The position numbers were made by a program, and so were the translations under genes. Under the pieces are notes generated by a model. It was not told the DNA's origin, did not search any database, and saw only the letters and a list, made by a program, of their open reading frames with translations. A DNA stretch of 64,000 nt from an uncultured Lachnospiraceae bacterium (GTDB lineage Bacteria > Bacillota > Clostridia > Lachnospirales > Lachnospiraceae): positions 1-64,000 of the forward strand of contig CANQMR010000009.1 in NCBI GenBank assembly GCA_947625015.1, given 5' to 3'. This document shows positions 10,413 to 19,892 of the stretch, in pieces (the first letter of the stretch is position 1; each line of letters begins with the position of its first letter).

Positions 10413-10604
10413 TTTTACCCCTTTCCTGTTACCGTTATCTGTTACACTCCTATTTTATTTGCAGTCCTGAATTTTTCCAATCGACTAATCGTAGAATAAT
10501 GGTGAAAACAACGGAAAACCTGTTGTACTTTCCTTATCGCTTTGCTATACTACTCTTAACTAATTGCGAAACTTTTCATAATCTTTATTATTTTATTATA
10601 ATAT

Positions 10605-10738
10605 ATAGATTGAACCATTGCCATAAGCAGGTGTTTTTATGCCCGCCGGTACTTAGGTGGTGCTTTAGCGGCACCTTAGTACCGCTGCGTGGCATAACCA
10701 AGCGCAAGCGGCACCTGCGTTGGCAATGTTCAACCTAT
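10605..10738. repeat. 134-bp nested palindrome (element A) sharing its core with element B at 39155..39697
   Basis: ATAGATTGAACCATTGCCATAAGCAGGTG...ATGCCCGCCGGTACTTAGGTG / CACCTTAGTACCGCTGCGTGGCAT...CACCTGCGTTGGCAATGTTCAACCTAT, with unpaired CCAAGCGCAAGCGG only in the 3' arm. Confidence 0.88.
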
Positions 10739-10793
10739 GGGATAAATAAACCACATATACATTTCACGCAATAACCAAAAAGGGGTACAAAGG

Positions 10794-11450
10794 ATGGAGG
10801 AACAAAAACAGGGATTTTTGAATAACTTTACATTGAAAATGATTGCCATAATCACCATGGTCATTGACCATGTGGGGTATATTTTCTTCCCGGATCAGCC
10901 TGTATTCCGCTACATTGGCCGGATTGCCTTTCCCATATTCTGTTTTCTGATTGTTGAGGGATTTTTCCACACGAGAAATCATATGAATTATCTAATCCGG
11001 CTGATTATATTTGCCCTGATTTCGGAGATACCCTTTGATTTGGCGTTCCGCCAAACCCTTTTTGACTGGCAGCACCAGAATGTGTTTATTACCCTGGCGC
11101 TGGGATTAATCTGCATATTCTGTATGGAGGAAATGAACCGGTCAAGGCGGTATATCTTCCCGCTGCTGTTAACCTGGGTGGCGGCTTATGTGATTCACTG
11201 TGATTACAGCCTTGGCGGTGTGTTGTTAATCTGTATGTTCTATGTGACGCAAAATTCACCGGGTACCCGGTTTATCTTAACCGCCCTGATTCTATATGTA
11301 TTCTGGGGCGCTCCGGAGCTTTACGGGCTGATTGCCCTGATACCGATTGCCCTTTATAACGGAGAACGGGGCCCGTCGCCAAAAATGATTTTTTACTGGT
11401 TCTATCCCGCGCATCTGCTTATTTTATATGTTTTGTCCCTGTATATATAA
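10794..11450 (+). CDS. TraX family membrane protein
   Basis: LKMIAIITMVIDHVGYIFFPDQPVFRYIGRIAFPIFCFLIVEGFFHTRN is the TraX N-terminal signature; polytopic. Confidence 0.85.
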   Translation: MEEQKQGFLNNFTLKMIAIITMVIDHVGYIFFPDQPVFRYIGRIAFPIFCFLIVEGFFHTRNHMNYLIRLIIFALISEIPFDLAFRQTLFDWQHQNVFITLALGLICIFCMEEMNRSRRYIFPLLLTWVAAYVIHCDYSLGGVLLICMFYVTQNSPGTRFILTALILYVFWGAPELYGLIALIPIALYNGERGPSPKMIFYWFYPAHLLILYVLSLYI

Positions 11451-11466
11451 CGCAAACGGCAGCCGG

Positions 11467-12282
11467 TCACATAACCCCGGCTGCCATTTCTGTTATATTT
11501 TTCGTATAAAAGCTCTCGTACAATTCAAGCTGCCTGTCCTGGCGGAACGGAAACTGCTCCCGGACCTCTTTTACCTTTTTCCCGTCTACCTCCACCACCA
11601 TCAGCTCTGATTTGCTGTGGGCCTTCGTCAGACGCTCCCCTAGAGGGTCAAAAGCCATAGAGCTTTCCATATACTCAATTCCATTGCCCTTCCCGGTACG
11701 GTTGACCCCGATAATGTAACACTGGTTCTCAATCGCCCTCGCCCGGAGCAGGGTTTCCCAGTGAAGCACCCGCTCCTTAGGCCAGTTGGCAATGACCAGT
11801 ATCACCTGCACCGAATCCGCCACCGCCTGAAAGATTTCCGGAAACCGCAAATCATAGCAGACAAATCCGGACATCTCCATATCCTTCAGTATCACCGTCT
11901 TTACCTCATGGCCGCCGATATAATGCTGTCCCTCTTCGCCATAATTAAACGGGTGAATCTTATCGTAATCATAGAGAATCCGTCCCTCGGACACCACCAT
12001 GAACTTATTGTAAAATTCACCGCCAAAATCCTCAACATAGCCGAAGGCCATAGCTATTTTATACTGCTTTGAAAGGTCTTTAAAAAAACGCAAGGTAGGG
12101 GAAAACAACATCTCTTCGCCTGCAAGGGCGGTATTCATGGTAAAGCCGGTCAGCGTCATTTCCGGAAAAACCAAAAGCTCCACCTTCTGTTCCGCCGCCT
12201 GCTCCGCTAACTTCTTTACCTTTTCCATATTTTTCTGCTTGTCCTCCCAGGCAATATCCATCTGGGTCAATCCTACCTTCAT
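11467..12282 (-). CDS. Carbon-nitrogen hydrolase (nitrilase superfamily, omega-amidase-like)
   Basis: VFPEMTLTGFTM (Glu), YDKIHPFNYGEE (Lys), GFVCYDLRFPEIF (Cys) catalytic motifs. Confidence 0.88.
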   Translation of the reverse strand: MKVGLTQMDIAWEDKQKNMEKVKKLAEQAAEQKVELLVFPEMTLTGFTMNTALAGEEMLFSPTLRFFKDLSKQYKIAMAFGYVEDFGGEFYNKFMVVSEGRILYDYDKIHPFNYGEEGQHYIGGHEVKTVILKDMEMSGFVCYDLRFPEIFQAVADSVQVILVIANWPKERVLHWETLLRARAIENQCYIIGVNRTGKGNGIEYMESSMAFDPLGERLTKAHSKSELMVVEVDGKKVKEVREQFPFRQDRQLELYESFYTKNITEMAAGVM

Positions 12283-12362
12283 TCTTAAAACCTCCTGCCA
12301 TTTAAATTAAATATCTGTCCAAATTTAATTATATGCGCCGTTTATATATTCTATGTGTACTT

Positions 12363-15044
12363 TTAAGATATTTCCGTTTTTTCATACCGGGGAAATGAGA
12401 TAATAACCTTAAATAAATCTCCGTCCAGCCGGATTTCAAAGCTGCCCCCCTGAAGGCTGGTCAAATCTTTTGCAATGGAAAGGCCAAGACCGCTGCCCTC
12501 GGTCGTTCTCGAAGAATCCCCCCGGACAAACCGCTCCATTAACTCCTCCGGACTGATATTAAGCGGATCGGAGGAAATATTTCTAAGCATAAAGATTACC
12601 GCCTTCTCCTCACAATTTAAGTCCGCATACACTCTGGTTCCCGGCTGGGCATATTTATACACATTCTGAAGCACATTTTCTATAACCCGGTAAAGCCGCT
12701 TTCCATCTGCCAATACCAGTGCAGGCTGATCCGTATAATTGGCGATCAGCTTCAAGTCCCTGTCGGCAAACTTATCTTCGAACTCCCCTAAAGCCTGCTT
12801 CATCAGCTCATCAAAGGCTAAAGGCATCATTTCCAGCTCAACGTTCCCGGAAGTGGCCTTGGCTGCCTCAACTAAGTCCTCGGTCAACTGCTTTAACCGC
12901 TCTGCCTTCGTCTCTAACACCTCTATATAATGCTCGGCCTCCGGCGTCGGCATCTTCTCTGTCTTTAACAGGTTAATATAATTGATGATAGAGGTAAGGG
13001 GCGTTTTTAAATCGTGGGATACATTGGTAATCAGCTCCGTCTTCATCCGCTCGTCCTTTAAGGACATCTCCACCGCCGCCTTTAGTCCATTGCCAATATG
13101 GTTAATGCCGTCCGTAAGCTCTTTAAAGACTCCCGTAGCCTTATCCATCTCTATCTGATAATCCAGATTCCCCTTCGTAATCTCCTCAACCCCGGCAATC
13201 AGCTTCTTGGTATCCTTAATCATCCCTGCCACCTTGATTGCAAAAAACACCTGAATCATAATATATATCAGCAAGCCGAACAAGAACAGATCCTTCGACA
13301 CTGACAAATAGATCTGACAATAACCACAGCACAGGTTGATGATAAGATATACGGCAAACCACATGGCAAGCCTGGTGGTGCCCCGCATACGCTTAAACGC
13401 ATTGACTACTGCGAAAAGCCTTTTATTGTCCTTAGAAAACAGCCTGCCGATATACCAGCTATTCATAAAATTATGAGCCTTTACCCGCCGCACAAAGCTC
13501 AAAGTAAAAACCATAATGCACAACCCTATCGGCAGCGCCACGAACAGCGAACCGATTACCGTCCCCGCCAGACCGCTTACAAGAGGCATATTGTTGACGA
13601 CAAAACGGGAAAATGTCAGGCAGGCGGCTGCCAGCGCAAAGGCAGACAATAGCCACAGTTCCGTATGTATCCGGTCAAACCGGTACAACTGAAGCTCCTC
13701 GCTTTCCGGACTGCTTTTTCCGGTAGTTTTAATCAGCCATACAAACTGAACCACAAAAAGGAGCCATGCGAGAACCGCCACAATGCCAAAATTGCGGACA
13801 CTCTGGCTTAAAAAGAAGGATTCCTGATAATCCGCCACAACGGCGCAGACTTCTTTGCCTCGTTGTTCAACATCAAAACCTACATACAATCTGTCTCCGG
13901 TTAATTTTTCAAACGGGATATCCGTCAGGGAAATCTCCATAACCTCACCACCGTCCAGGCTGATAATTCCGTTTCCCAGACTATCCATTACCACCTCATA
14001 GCTCACCGGCATAGAGGTAACTTCTGAGAGGTTCTGCAAATTGGAATACGCTTCTTTACCGCCCACATAGTAATAATATAGCCCGGCACTGTATAACTTA
14101 TCCAGCGCCTTCTGTGCCTCCGCCGCCTCCTGACAGTCGGCGACCAGTTTGTAAATAAGTTCTTCCGTAGAATAATTATAACAGCCTAACAGGGGAATGA
14201 TAATGCTGTCATAATTCCGGCCGTACGGGTCTTCCGAATCCAGATAACTTTCAAGCTCCCTTAAATCATAAATGTAATAATCCACAGGCGCAAAATATTG
14301 ATCGGAAGGGGTATAAAATACATCCTCGTCCGGATCGTATACCGCAAAAAACATATCCCGCCCGCTCACATCTGTCAACTCTTCGCTGTCCGTATTAGAC
14401 TCCCCCCGTTCCTGGCGCTCCTTCTCTGTCAGATAAGCTCCGATATCCTCATTTAAAGGAAAAATGAAATATGCTTTTTCGGAGAAGTCGTCGGAAAATC
14501 TCTTTCCGCTGTTCCTCAACCCGTTTTCTATAAACAGATTCTTAAAGGCTGCCGCATTCAGCCGAAGATAATCATTATCCTTAGACAACGCTGCCAGCGT
14601 CTCCCTCACATTCCCGTAATCGGCGAGACGGCAGTTAATAAGCTCTCCTTTGCTCTTTGCATAGTTTCCAAAATCCAAGTCTCCTGCAGCCAGCCATTCA
14701 TTCTTATAATTGCTGATTTCTTTCAGATTGTACTTTAGGGATTCCCCGCTTTCCAAATCTGCAACGCCCACCACGCCGGGATTAAGGGTATTGCCATAAT
14801 ATAACTTCTGGATATTGCGTATCAGGCTGCCAATATCATTTTCCAAATCATTAACATATTTTGCATCGCTATTAAAATCTTCCATCCCTCCAACAAGAAT
14901 ATCCTCGCCATACACATCCATTGCGTATGCGACCACAATAAATGATGCCACAAAAACCGCAAAAGTAACAATTAAGAGCAGTCCCCGTATGCATTTTCCT
15001 GAGGTGGAATAAGACCATTTTCCGGTTCGTTTCTTCTTTTCCAT
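12363..15044 (-). CDS. Sensor histidine kinase with large extracytoplasmic domain
   Basis: NVSHDLKTPLTSIINYINLLKTE H-box and GSGLGLSIAKDL G-box; adjacent to response regulator. Confidence 0.92.
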   Translation of the reverse strand: MEKKKRTGKWSYSTSGKCIRGLLLIVTFAVFVASFIVVAYAMDVYGEDILVGGMEDFNSDAKYVNDLENDIGSLIRNIQKLYYGNTLNPGVVGVADLESGESLKYNLKEISNYKNEWLAAGDLDFGNYAKSKGELINCRLADYGNVRETLAALSKDNDYLRLNAAAFKNLFIENGLRNSGKRFSDDFSEKAYFIFPLNEDIGAYLTEKERQERGESNTDSEELTDVSGRDMFFAVYDPDEDVFYTPSDQYFAPVDYYIYDLRELESYLDSEDPYGRNYDSIIIPLLGCYNYSTEELIYKLVADCQEAAEAQKALDKLYSAGLYYYYVGGKEAYSNLQNLSEVTSMPVSYEVVMDSLGNGIISLDGGEVMEISLTDIPFEKLTGDRLYVGFDVEQRGKEVCAVVADYQESFFLSQSVRNFGIVAVLAWLLFVVQFVWLIKTTGKSSPESEELQLYRFDRIHTELWLLSAFALAAACLTFSRFVVNNMPLVSGLAGTVIGSLFVALPIGLCIMVFTLSFVRRVKAHNFMNSWYIGRLFSKDNKRLFAVVNAFKRMRGTTRLAMWFAVYLIINLCCGYCQIYLSVSKDLFLFGLLIYIMIQVFFAIKVAGMIKDTKKLIAGVEEITKGNLDYQIEMDKATGVFKELTDGINHIGNGLKAAVEMSLKDERMKTELITNVSHDLKTPLTSIINYINLLKTEKMPTPEAEHYIEVLETKAERLKQLTEDLVEAAKATSGNVELEMMPLAFDELMKQALGEFEDKFADRDLKLIANYTDQPALVLADGKRLYRVIENVLQNVYKYAQPGTRVYADLNCEEKAVIFMLRNISSDPLNISPEELMERFVRGDSSRTTEGSGLGLSIAKDLTSLQGGSFEIRLDGDLFKVIISFPRYEKTEIS

Positions 15045-15072
15045 ACTGCGACTCCTTTCTAAATCATCGGCC

Positions 15073-15765
15073 TTACTTCTTATCCATTCGATATCCCACG
15101 CCCCACATTACCTTCACATAATCCGGGTTCTTCGGATCAATCTCTATCTTTTCCCGGATACGGCGGATATGTACGGATACCACATTGTCGGCTGCAAAGG
15201 CGTCCTCCTGCCAGATCCGCTCATAAATCTGGGTGGAGGAAAATACCTTCCCCAGATTCTCCATGAAAAGCTGTAGAATCTTGAACTCCGTAGGCGTCAG
15301 TTTCACCGGCTCCCCGTCGACTGTAACCTGCTTTTTCTCTGTGTCCATGGTAATCGCGCCATTCACCAGAAGTCCCTCCCGGTCAGCCTGCTCGATTCCC
15401 CCTAAGGAAGTATAGCGCCGAAGCTGGGATTTTACCCGCGCCATCAGCTCTAAAGGATTAAAGGGCTTGGTCACATAGTCGTCTGCGCCCACATTTAATC
15501 CGAGAATCTTGTCCACATCCTCGGATTTGGCCGATAATAAAATGACAGGAATAGAGCTTTCCTCACGAAGCCGAAGCAGCGCATGGATTCCATCAAGCTC
15601 CGGCATCATAATGTCCAAAATCATCAGATGAATCTCCTGCTTTTTTGCCGCCGCTAAAGCCTCTCTGCCATTATAGGCGGCAACCACCTCGTAGCCCTCC
15701 TGCTTTAGATAGATAGAAATGGCTTCCACTATCTCTTTGTCATCATCGCAAACCAAAATCGTCAT
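15073..15765 (-). CDS. OmpR/PhoB-family response regulator
   Basis: ILVCDDDKEIVEAISIYLKQEGYEVV..LMILDIMMPELDGI..KPFNPLELMARVKSQLRR plus winged-helix DNA-binding domain. Confidence 0.95.
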   Translation of the reverse strand: MTILVCDDDKEIVEAISIYLKQEGYEVVAAYNGREALAAAKKQEIHLMILDIMMPELDGIHALLRLREESSIPVILLSAKSEDVDKILGLNVGADDYVTKPFNPLELMARVKSQLRRYTSLGGIEQADREGLLVNGAITMDTEKKQVTVDGEPVKLTPTEFKILQLFMENLGKVFSSTQIYERIWQEDAFAADNVVSVHIRRIREKIEIDPKNPDYVKVMWGVGYRMDKK

Positions 15766-15865
15766 TTTTTCACCTCGTCTCTACTATACGCCGGAGCAGG
15801 ATAATCTGCAAGCCGGCGGCATAATCTTTAGATTTTTTTAGAATTGTCTTCTTTGGTTATGAGGC

Positions 15866-15930
15866 TATTGTAACGGATAAAAATTAAGAAAAAGTCACAT
15901 AGAAAATGAAGAAAATCTTAATATTATAAA
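15866..15930. repeat. 65-bp direct repeat, copy 1, upstream of the response regulator gene
   Basis: tattgtaacggataaaaattaagaaaaagtcacatagaaaatgaagaaaatcttaatattataaa, nearly identical to 18823..18887. Confidence 0.9.
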
Positions 15931-16001
15931 ATATTACTCAAATTTCCGCTTTATGTATCGTAATCATTTTGATTAAAAAATTGAAAAAACGCCTGATCAA
16001 A

Positions 16002-16439
16002 TCAGATAAATCTTTTAAATATATTTTTAATATCGGTTGTTACCCTGTCCAGGTAATTTTGTTTTTCTATCCGGTAAGCTGCTACAAATACAAAAGAGAA
16101 AATAATTCCGAAAATTTGTTTTGCTATAATTCCCATCAGCAGGAGCCATATACATAAGGCATAAATAAAACCCGGATGTATTCTATTCATTACCTTAATA
16201 TGAATTTCTGTATTACTATTGCCCATATCTACAATCGTTCCTTTTGTCCTTTGCAATCCATTTCTATTTCTTACATTGTCCCATACAAATTCATTTCTTT
16301 CAATTTTCGCTCCCCAAAATAAATAATCGGTCTCCCCCCACTGATCTTTGAAATTAACCTTTGTTCTGACTACTGCATTTAATTTCTCTATCACTATATC
16401 CGCTGGCAGTTTCACTCGGATTACGCTTTCTTTTTCCAT
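16002..16439 (-). CDS. Hypothetical membrane-associated protein
   Basis: ORF track; hydrophobic helices in C-terminal half; no family recognised. Confidence 0.5.
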   Translation of the reverse strand: MEKESVIRVKLPADIVIEKLNAVVRTKVNFKDQWGETDYLFWGAKIERNEFVWDNVRNRNGLQRTKGTIVDMGNSNTEIHIKVMNRIHPGFIYALCIWLLLMGIIAKQIFGIIFSFVFVAAYRIEKQNYLDRVTTDIKNIFKRFI

Positions 16440-16499
16440 TATCTATACAGTTTCCTTTCTATTCATCTCAAATTGAGCAAAAGATTGAAAAATAACCGA

Positions 16500-17006
16500 C
16501 TAAATCAGATACATGCGATTAGCCAAAATTAACGCAAAACCAATTATACAAAATAATATCCCTCCGATGGAGAAGCTAAGCCCAAGCATCTTATACCCTT
16601 TTCCATTTGATAAGGAGGCTTTTTGGGGGTTATTCACATTATAATATACCGGTACTGTTTTCCCCAGTTTTTTTTGCGCAATTCCTTTGTTATAGGACAA
16701 TCCGCTGGCTCTGGAATAAGTCCTTCCATCTACAACATATTGAAAGACAGGCGCATACATATTACTATTACGACTGGTAGCGGAGCCGGTATTCGCATTC
16801 ATTTGAACCCGAAGTTTACGATCTCCCTGGGAAACGGTAACCTTTTCTTTTTGCCTATTATGCCAATATCCTGACCTCGTGATATCTATAATTACTCCTG
16901 TTGTCTCTCCTGAATATCGGTCAAGATGTCTCCAACAAATAACAAAAATGATACCTACTATGAATAAAATCAATCCTATTATTAAAAATATACTTCCCAC
17001 TATCAT
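16500..17006 (-). CDS. DUF3592-like membrane protein
   Basis: Two TM segments flanking TGVIIDI...YAPVFQYVVDGRTYSRASG...LGKTVPVYYNVNNPQKA, typical of DUF3592. Confidence 0.65.
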   Translation of the reverse strand: MIVGSIFLIIGLILFIVGIIFVICWRHLDRYSGETTGVIIDITRSGYWHNRQKEKVTVSQGDRKLRVQMNANTGSATSRNSNMYAPVFQYVVDGRTYSRASGLSYNKGIAQKKLGKTVPVYYNVNNPQKASLSNGKGYKMLGLSFSIGGILFCIIGFALILANRMYLI

Positions 17007-17073
17007 ATTCTACCTCTCTCTTTAATACACACACAATTACCGTATGGAAAATGTCTTACCATTTCCCCATCTT

Positions 17074-18701
17074 CTATTTCTTAATCTTCATGGTTTTCTT
17101 ATAACCGGTCTTACTCTTAAACAATTTCTTGTATTTTTCCAGCTTTTTCTTCGGACATTTAATGACTGCTTTTGCATGGATACCCTTAATTGCATTCTTG
17201 CCTACAGACTTCAAAACCGTACTCTTAATGGTAATCTTTTTTAACTTTTTACAGCCGGAAAATGCTTCTTTCTCAATCTTTTTCACATTTTTTCCTATTA
17301 TAACGGATTTCAGTTTTTTGTTGTTCTTGAATGCCTTGAATGCAATTTCCGTAACCTTATAGGTCTGCCCATCTATCTTGACCGCGGCAGGAATCGTAAG
17401 GGTTGTTTTCTTGCCGTTCTTTGGTTTTGTATAGGTCACCTCTTTATTTTGGGAAGAGGATTGGGTTACTTTATAAACTCCGTTTGATATCTTGTATTGT
17501 TCTCCAACTTTCGGCAGTGCAGTCTGCCCTTTATCGTTGGTATCCGGTACATCTGGATTTTCCGGGGTGACAGAAGGATCTGTTGCGTATTCACTCAGGC
17601 TTTTAACAATAAAGCCATGGTCTTTTGCCCATTTTTCTACACTGGAATCCTTTACTGTATATATAACCATCGTTTTAGGGCAGTTATAAAATGGATCGTA
17701 AGGAACTTCTCCGATACTCATTTCACCATTTACAATGGCAATATGCATTAATCTGGTACATTGTGCAAATGTCCCTGTCTTTATGCTGGTTACTCCAGAC
17801 GGGATCATAATACTCGTTAAGCCGGTACAGAGAGTAAATGCACTATCCCCTATACTGGTCACACTGGATGGAATTGTAATACTCGTCAAGCCGGTACATC
17901 CTTCAAATGTATAACGCTCTATGCTGGTCACGCCAAATGGAATTTTGATGCTTGTTAAGCCTTTACATTTCCAAAATGCATACTTGCCTATGCTCGTCAC
18001 TCCAGACAGAATTTCGATACTCGTTAAGCCGCTGCAACCACGAAATACCTCCTTCTCTATGCTGGTTACCTCAGATGGAATTTTGATACCTGTCAAGCTG
18101 CTACAACCGTAAAATGCTCCGCTCCCTATGCTCGTCACTCCAGACGGAATTTCGATACTCGTTAAGCCGTCACAGCCACGAAATATCTCCTTCTCTATGC
18201 TGCTTACCTTAGATGGAATTTTGATACTCGTCAAACCGGTACAATTCTCAAATGCATAACCGCCTATGCTCATTACACTGTCTGGTATTTCGATCCCTGT
18301 TAAACCGCTACAACCATAAAATGCTCCGCTCCCTATGCTCGTCACTCCAGACGAAATCGTAATACTCGTTAAGCCGTCACAGCCCCAAAATGCATTACGT
18401 TCTATGCTGGTCACGCTTGCCGGAATTGTGATGCTCGTCAAGCCAGTACAATACTCAAATGCTCCTTCACCTATCCTCGTCACCGTACTTCCTTCGATTT
18501 CACTTGGAATTATTATTGCCGTATTGCCCCCCCAGAATACCCGGTAATTTGCACAGCATCAACCTTACCCGGAAGAATCTCGTACTCATACCCATCAGCC
18601 GTTGTCGCAGCATGAGTCTTTATTCCGCTGACTCAAACACACCCCAGTATACACATCAGCCATATTGGTAATATGTAAATCCATTTCCTTGTTTTTTTCA
18701 T
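17074..18701 (-). pseudogene. BspA-like leucine-rich-repeat (LRR_5) surface protein, disrupted or possibly phase-off
   Basis: About a dozen 23-aa repeats (TSIEIPSGVTSIGSGAFYGCSGL). Signal peptide at 18701 (MKKTRKWIYILPIWLMCILGCV) is followed by in-frame TGA (18633..18635) and the frame changes at a 7-G tract (18527..18533). Confidence 0.7.
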
Positions 18702-18822
18702 ATCGCCTTGTATGCTCTTATACTCTCCTTGCAGCCGTTTCCTTTTTAATTGTTTCATACTATTCTCCTTCCGTATTGTTACTGCCATTTATAATTCCTT
18801 CTGAAAAAATGCCTGCTTTTTA

Positions 18823-18887
18823 TATTGTAACGGATAAAAATTAAGAAAAAGTCATATAAAAAATGAAGAAAATCTTAATATGATAAA
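18823..18887. repeat. 65-bp direct repeat, copy 2, upstream of the LRR gene
   Basis: tattgtaacggataaaaattaagaaaaagtcatataaaaaatgaagaaaatcttaatatgataaa; same relative position to its downstream gene as copy 1. Confidence 0.9.
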
Positions 18888-19032
18888 TTTTTCCTCAAAA
18901 TTCAGTGATGATATGTGCAAAAATCAGTATTTTGACTGTAAGTTGCAAATCAGAGGTTTAAATGATACAATCTAAGTCATATACAAATTACAAACCGGAA
19001 ATTTAATAGAACTCTGGAGAAGGAGAAATGAT

Positions 19033-19836
19033 ATGGCCTTTGTTTCATTAATATTTATATTTTTTGCGATAATTATTGTAATTGCCGCATGTGTTTCCCC
19101 CTTGATTGGGATTGCGCTATTCATTATTTCAGCCGTAATGAAAAAGAAACAGTTAACCAAAAAGAAAGAGGCTGAGCTGGCAGGAAACTATTCTTATCAG
19201 ATAAAGAAAACATACATCATTCCCAGAATATTCGGTTTTATATTTATGATTCCGTTGGTAATATGTATCATTTTGGTTGTGTATATTTCCATAAAGCCAC
19301 CGGCAGATAAACAGACATCGCAGAATTATATTGAAGAAAATAGTGATACCAGCGAACTGCCAAGGAAAATATATAATAGTAAATTTGTACTTTATGTGTT
19401 AGACTTAACAATGATAGAAGATTCTTCCCTACGGAAAGAATATGGTGAACTGTATGACTGGGCCGTATTATTTAAGGCCACAGATTGGAGGGATTTAAAA
19501 ATGTTAGCCGCAAAAAATCCATATATTGAAGATACCATTTTTACCCTGCACGAAATGACAGAAGACGAGAAAATCCGGGAACAATGTGAGGCAAGAGAAA
19601 AATATAACTGGGATATGGCTGCTGCTACTGCTAAAGGCAAAAAAGAAGGCCAGGATTTGAAGTTGATTTCCCAAATCTGCCGCAAACTTCAAAAGGGAAA
19701 AAATATAGATACCATCGCGGAAGAATTAGAGGAAAACCGGGAAATTATCGCTAAAATCTGTGAAACAGCAAAAGCCTTTGCCCCGGAATATAATGTACAG
19801 AAAATTTATGACACCTTGGACACCATAAATGAATAG
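19033..19836 (+). CDS. Membrane-anchored protein with a C-terminal domain resembling the tail of Rpn/PD-(D/E)XK transposase-type nucleases
   Basis: Two N-terminal hydrophobic blocks, then KFVLYVLDLTMI..DWAVLFKATDWRDLKMLAAKNPYIEDTIFTLHEMTEDEKIREQCEAREKYNWDMAAATAKGKKEGQDLKLISQICRKLQKGKNIDTIAEELEE. Confidence 0.6.
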   Translation: MAFVSLIFIFFAIIIVIAACVSPLIGIALFIISAVMKKKQLTKKKEAELAGNYSYQIKKTYIIPRIFGFIFMIPLVICIILVVYISIKPPADKQTSQNYIEENSDTSELPRKIYNSKFVLYVLDLTMIEDSSLRKEYGELYDWAVLFKATDWRDLKMLAAKNPYIEDTIFTLHEMTEDEKIREQCEAREKYNWDMAAATAKGKKEGQDLKLISQICRKLQKGKNIDTIAEELEENREIIAKICETAKAFAPEYNVQKIYDTLDTINE

Positions 19837-19849
19837 GACAACATTAATT

Positions 19850-19885
19850 AAAAACGGCCACAGGTTTCTCCTGTGACCGTTTTTA
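19850..19885. terminator. Bidirectional terminator between convergent 19033..19836 and metG
   Basis: AAAAACGGCCACAGG-tttct-CCTGTGACCGTTTTT. Confidence 0.85.
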
Positions 19886-19892
19886 TTATTCT

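Noticed and set aside
17921-18112. Plus-strand ORFs over the LRR array (MLVTPNGILMLVKPLHF...)
   Set aside because: Antisense shadow of the LRR repeats.
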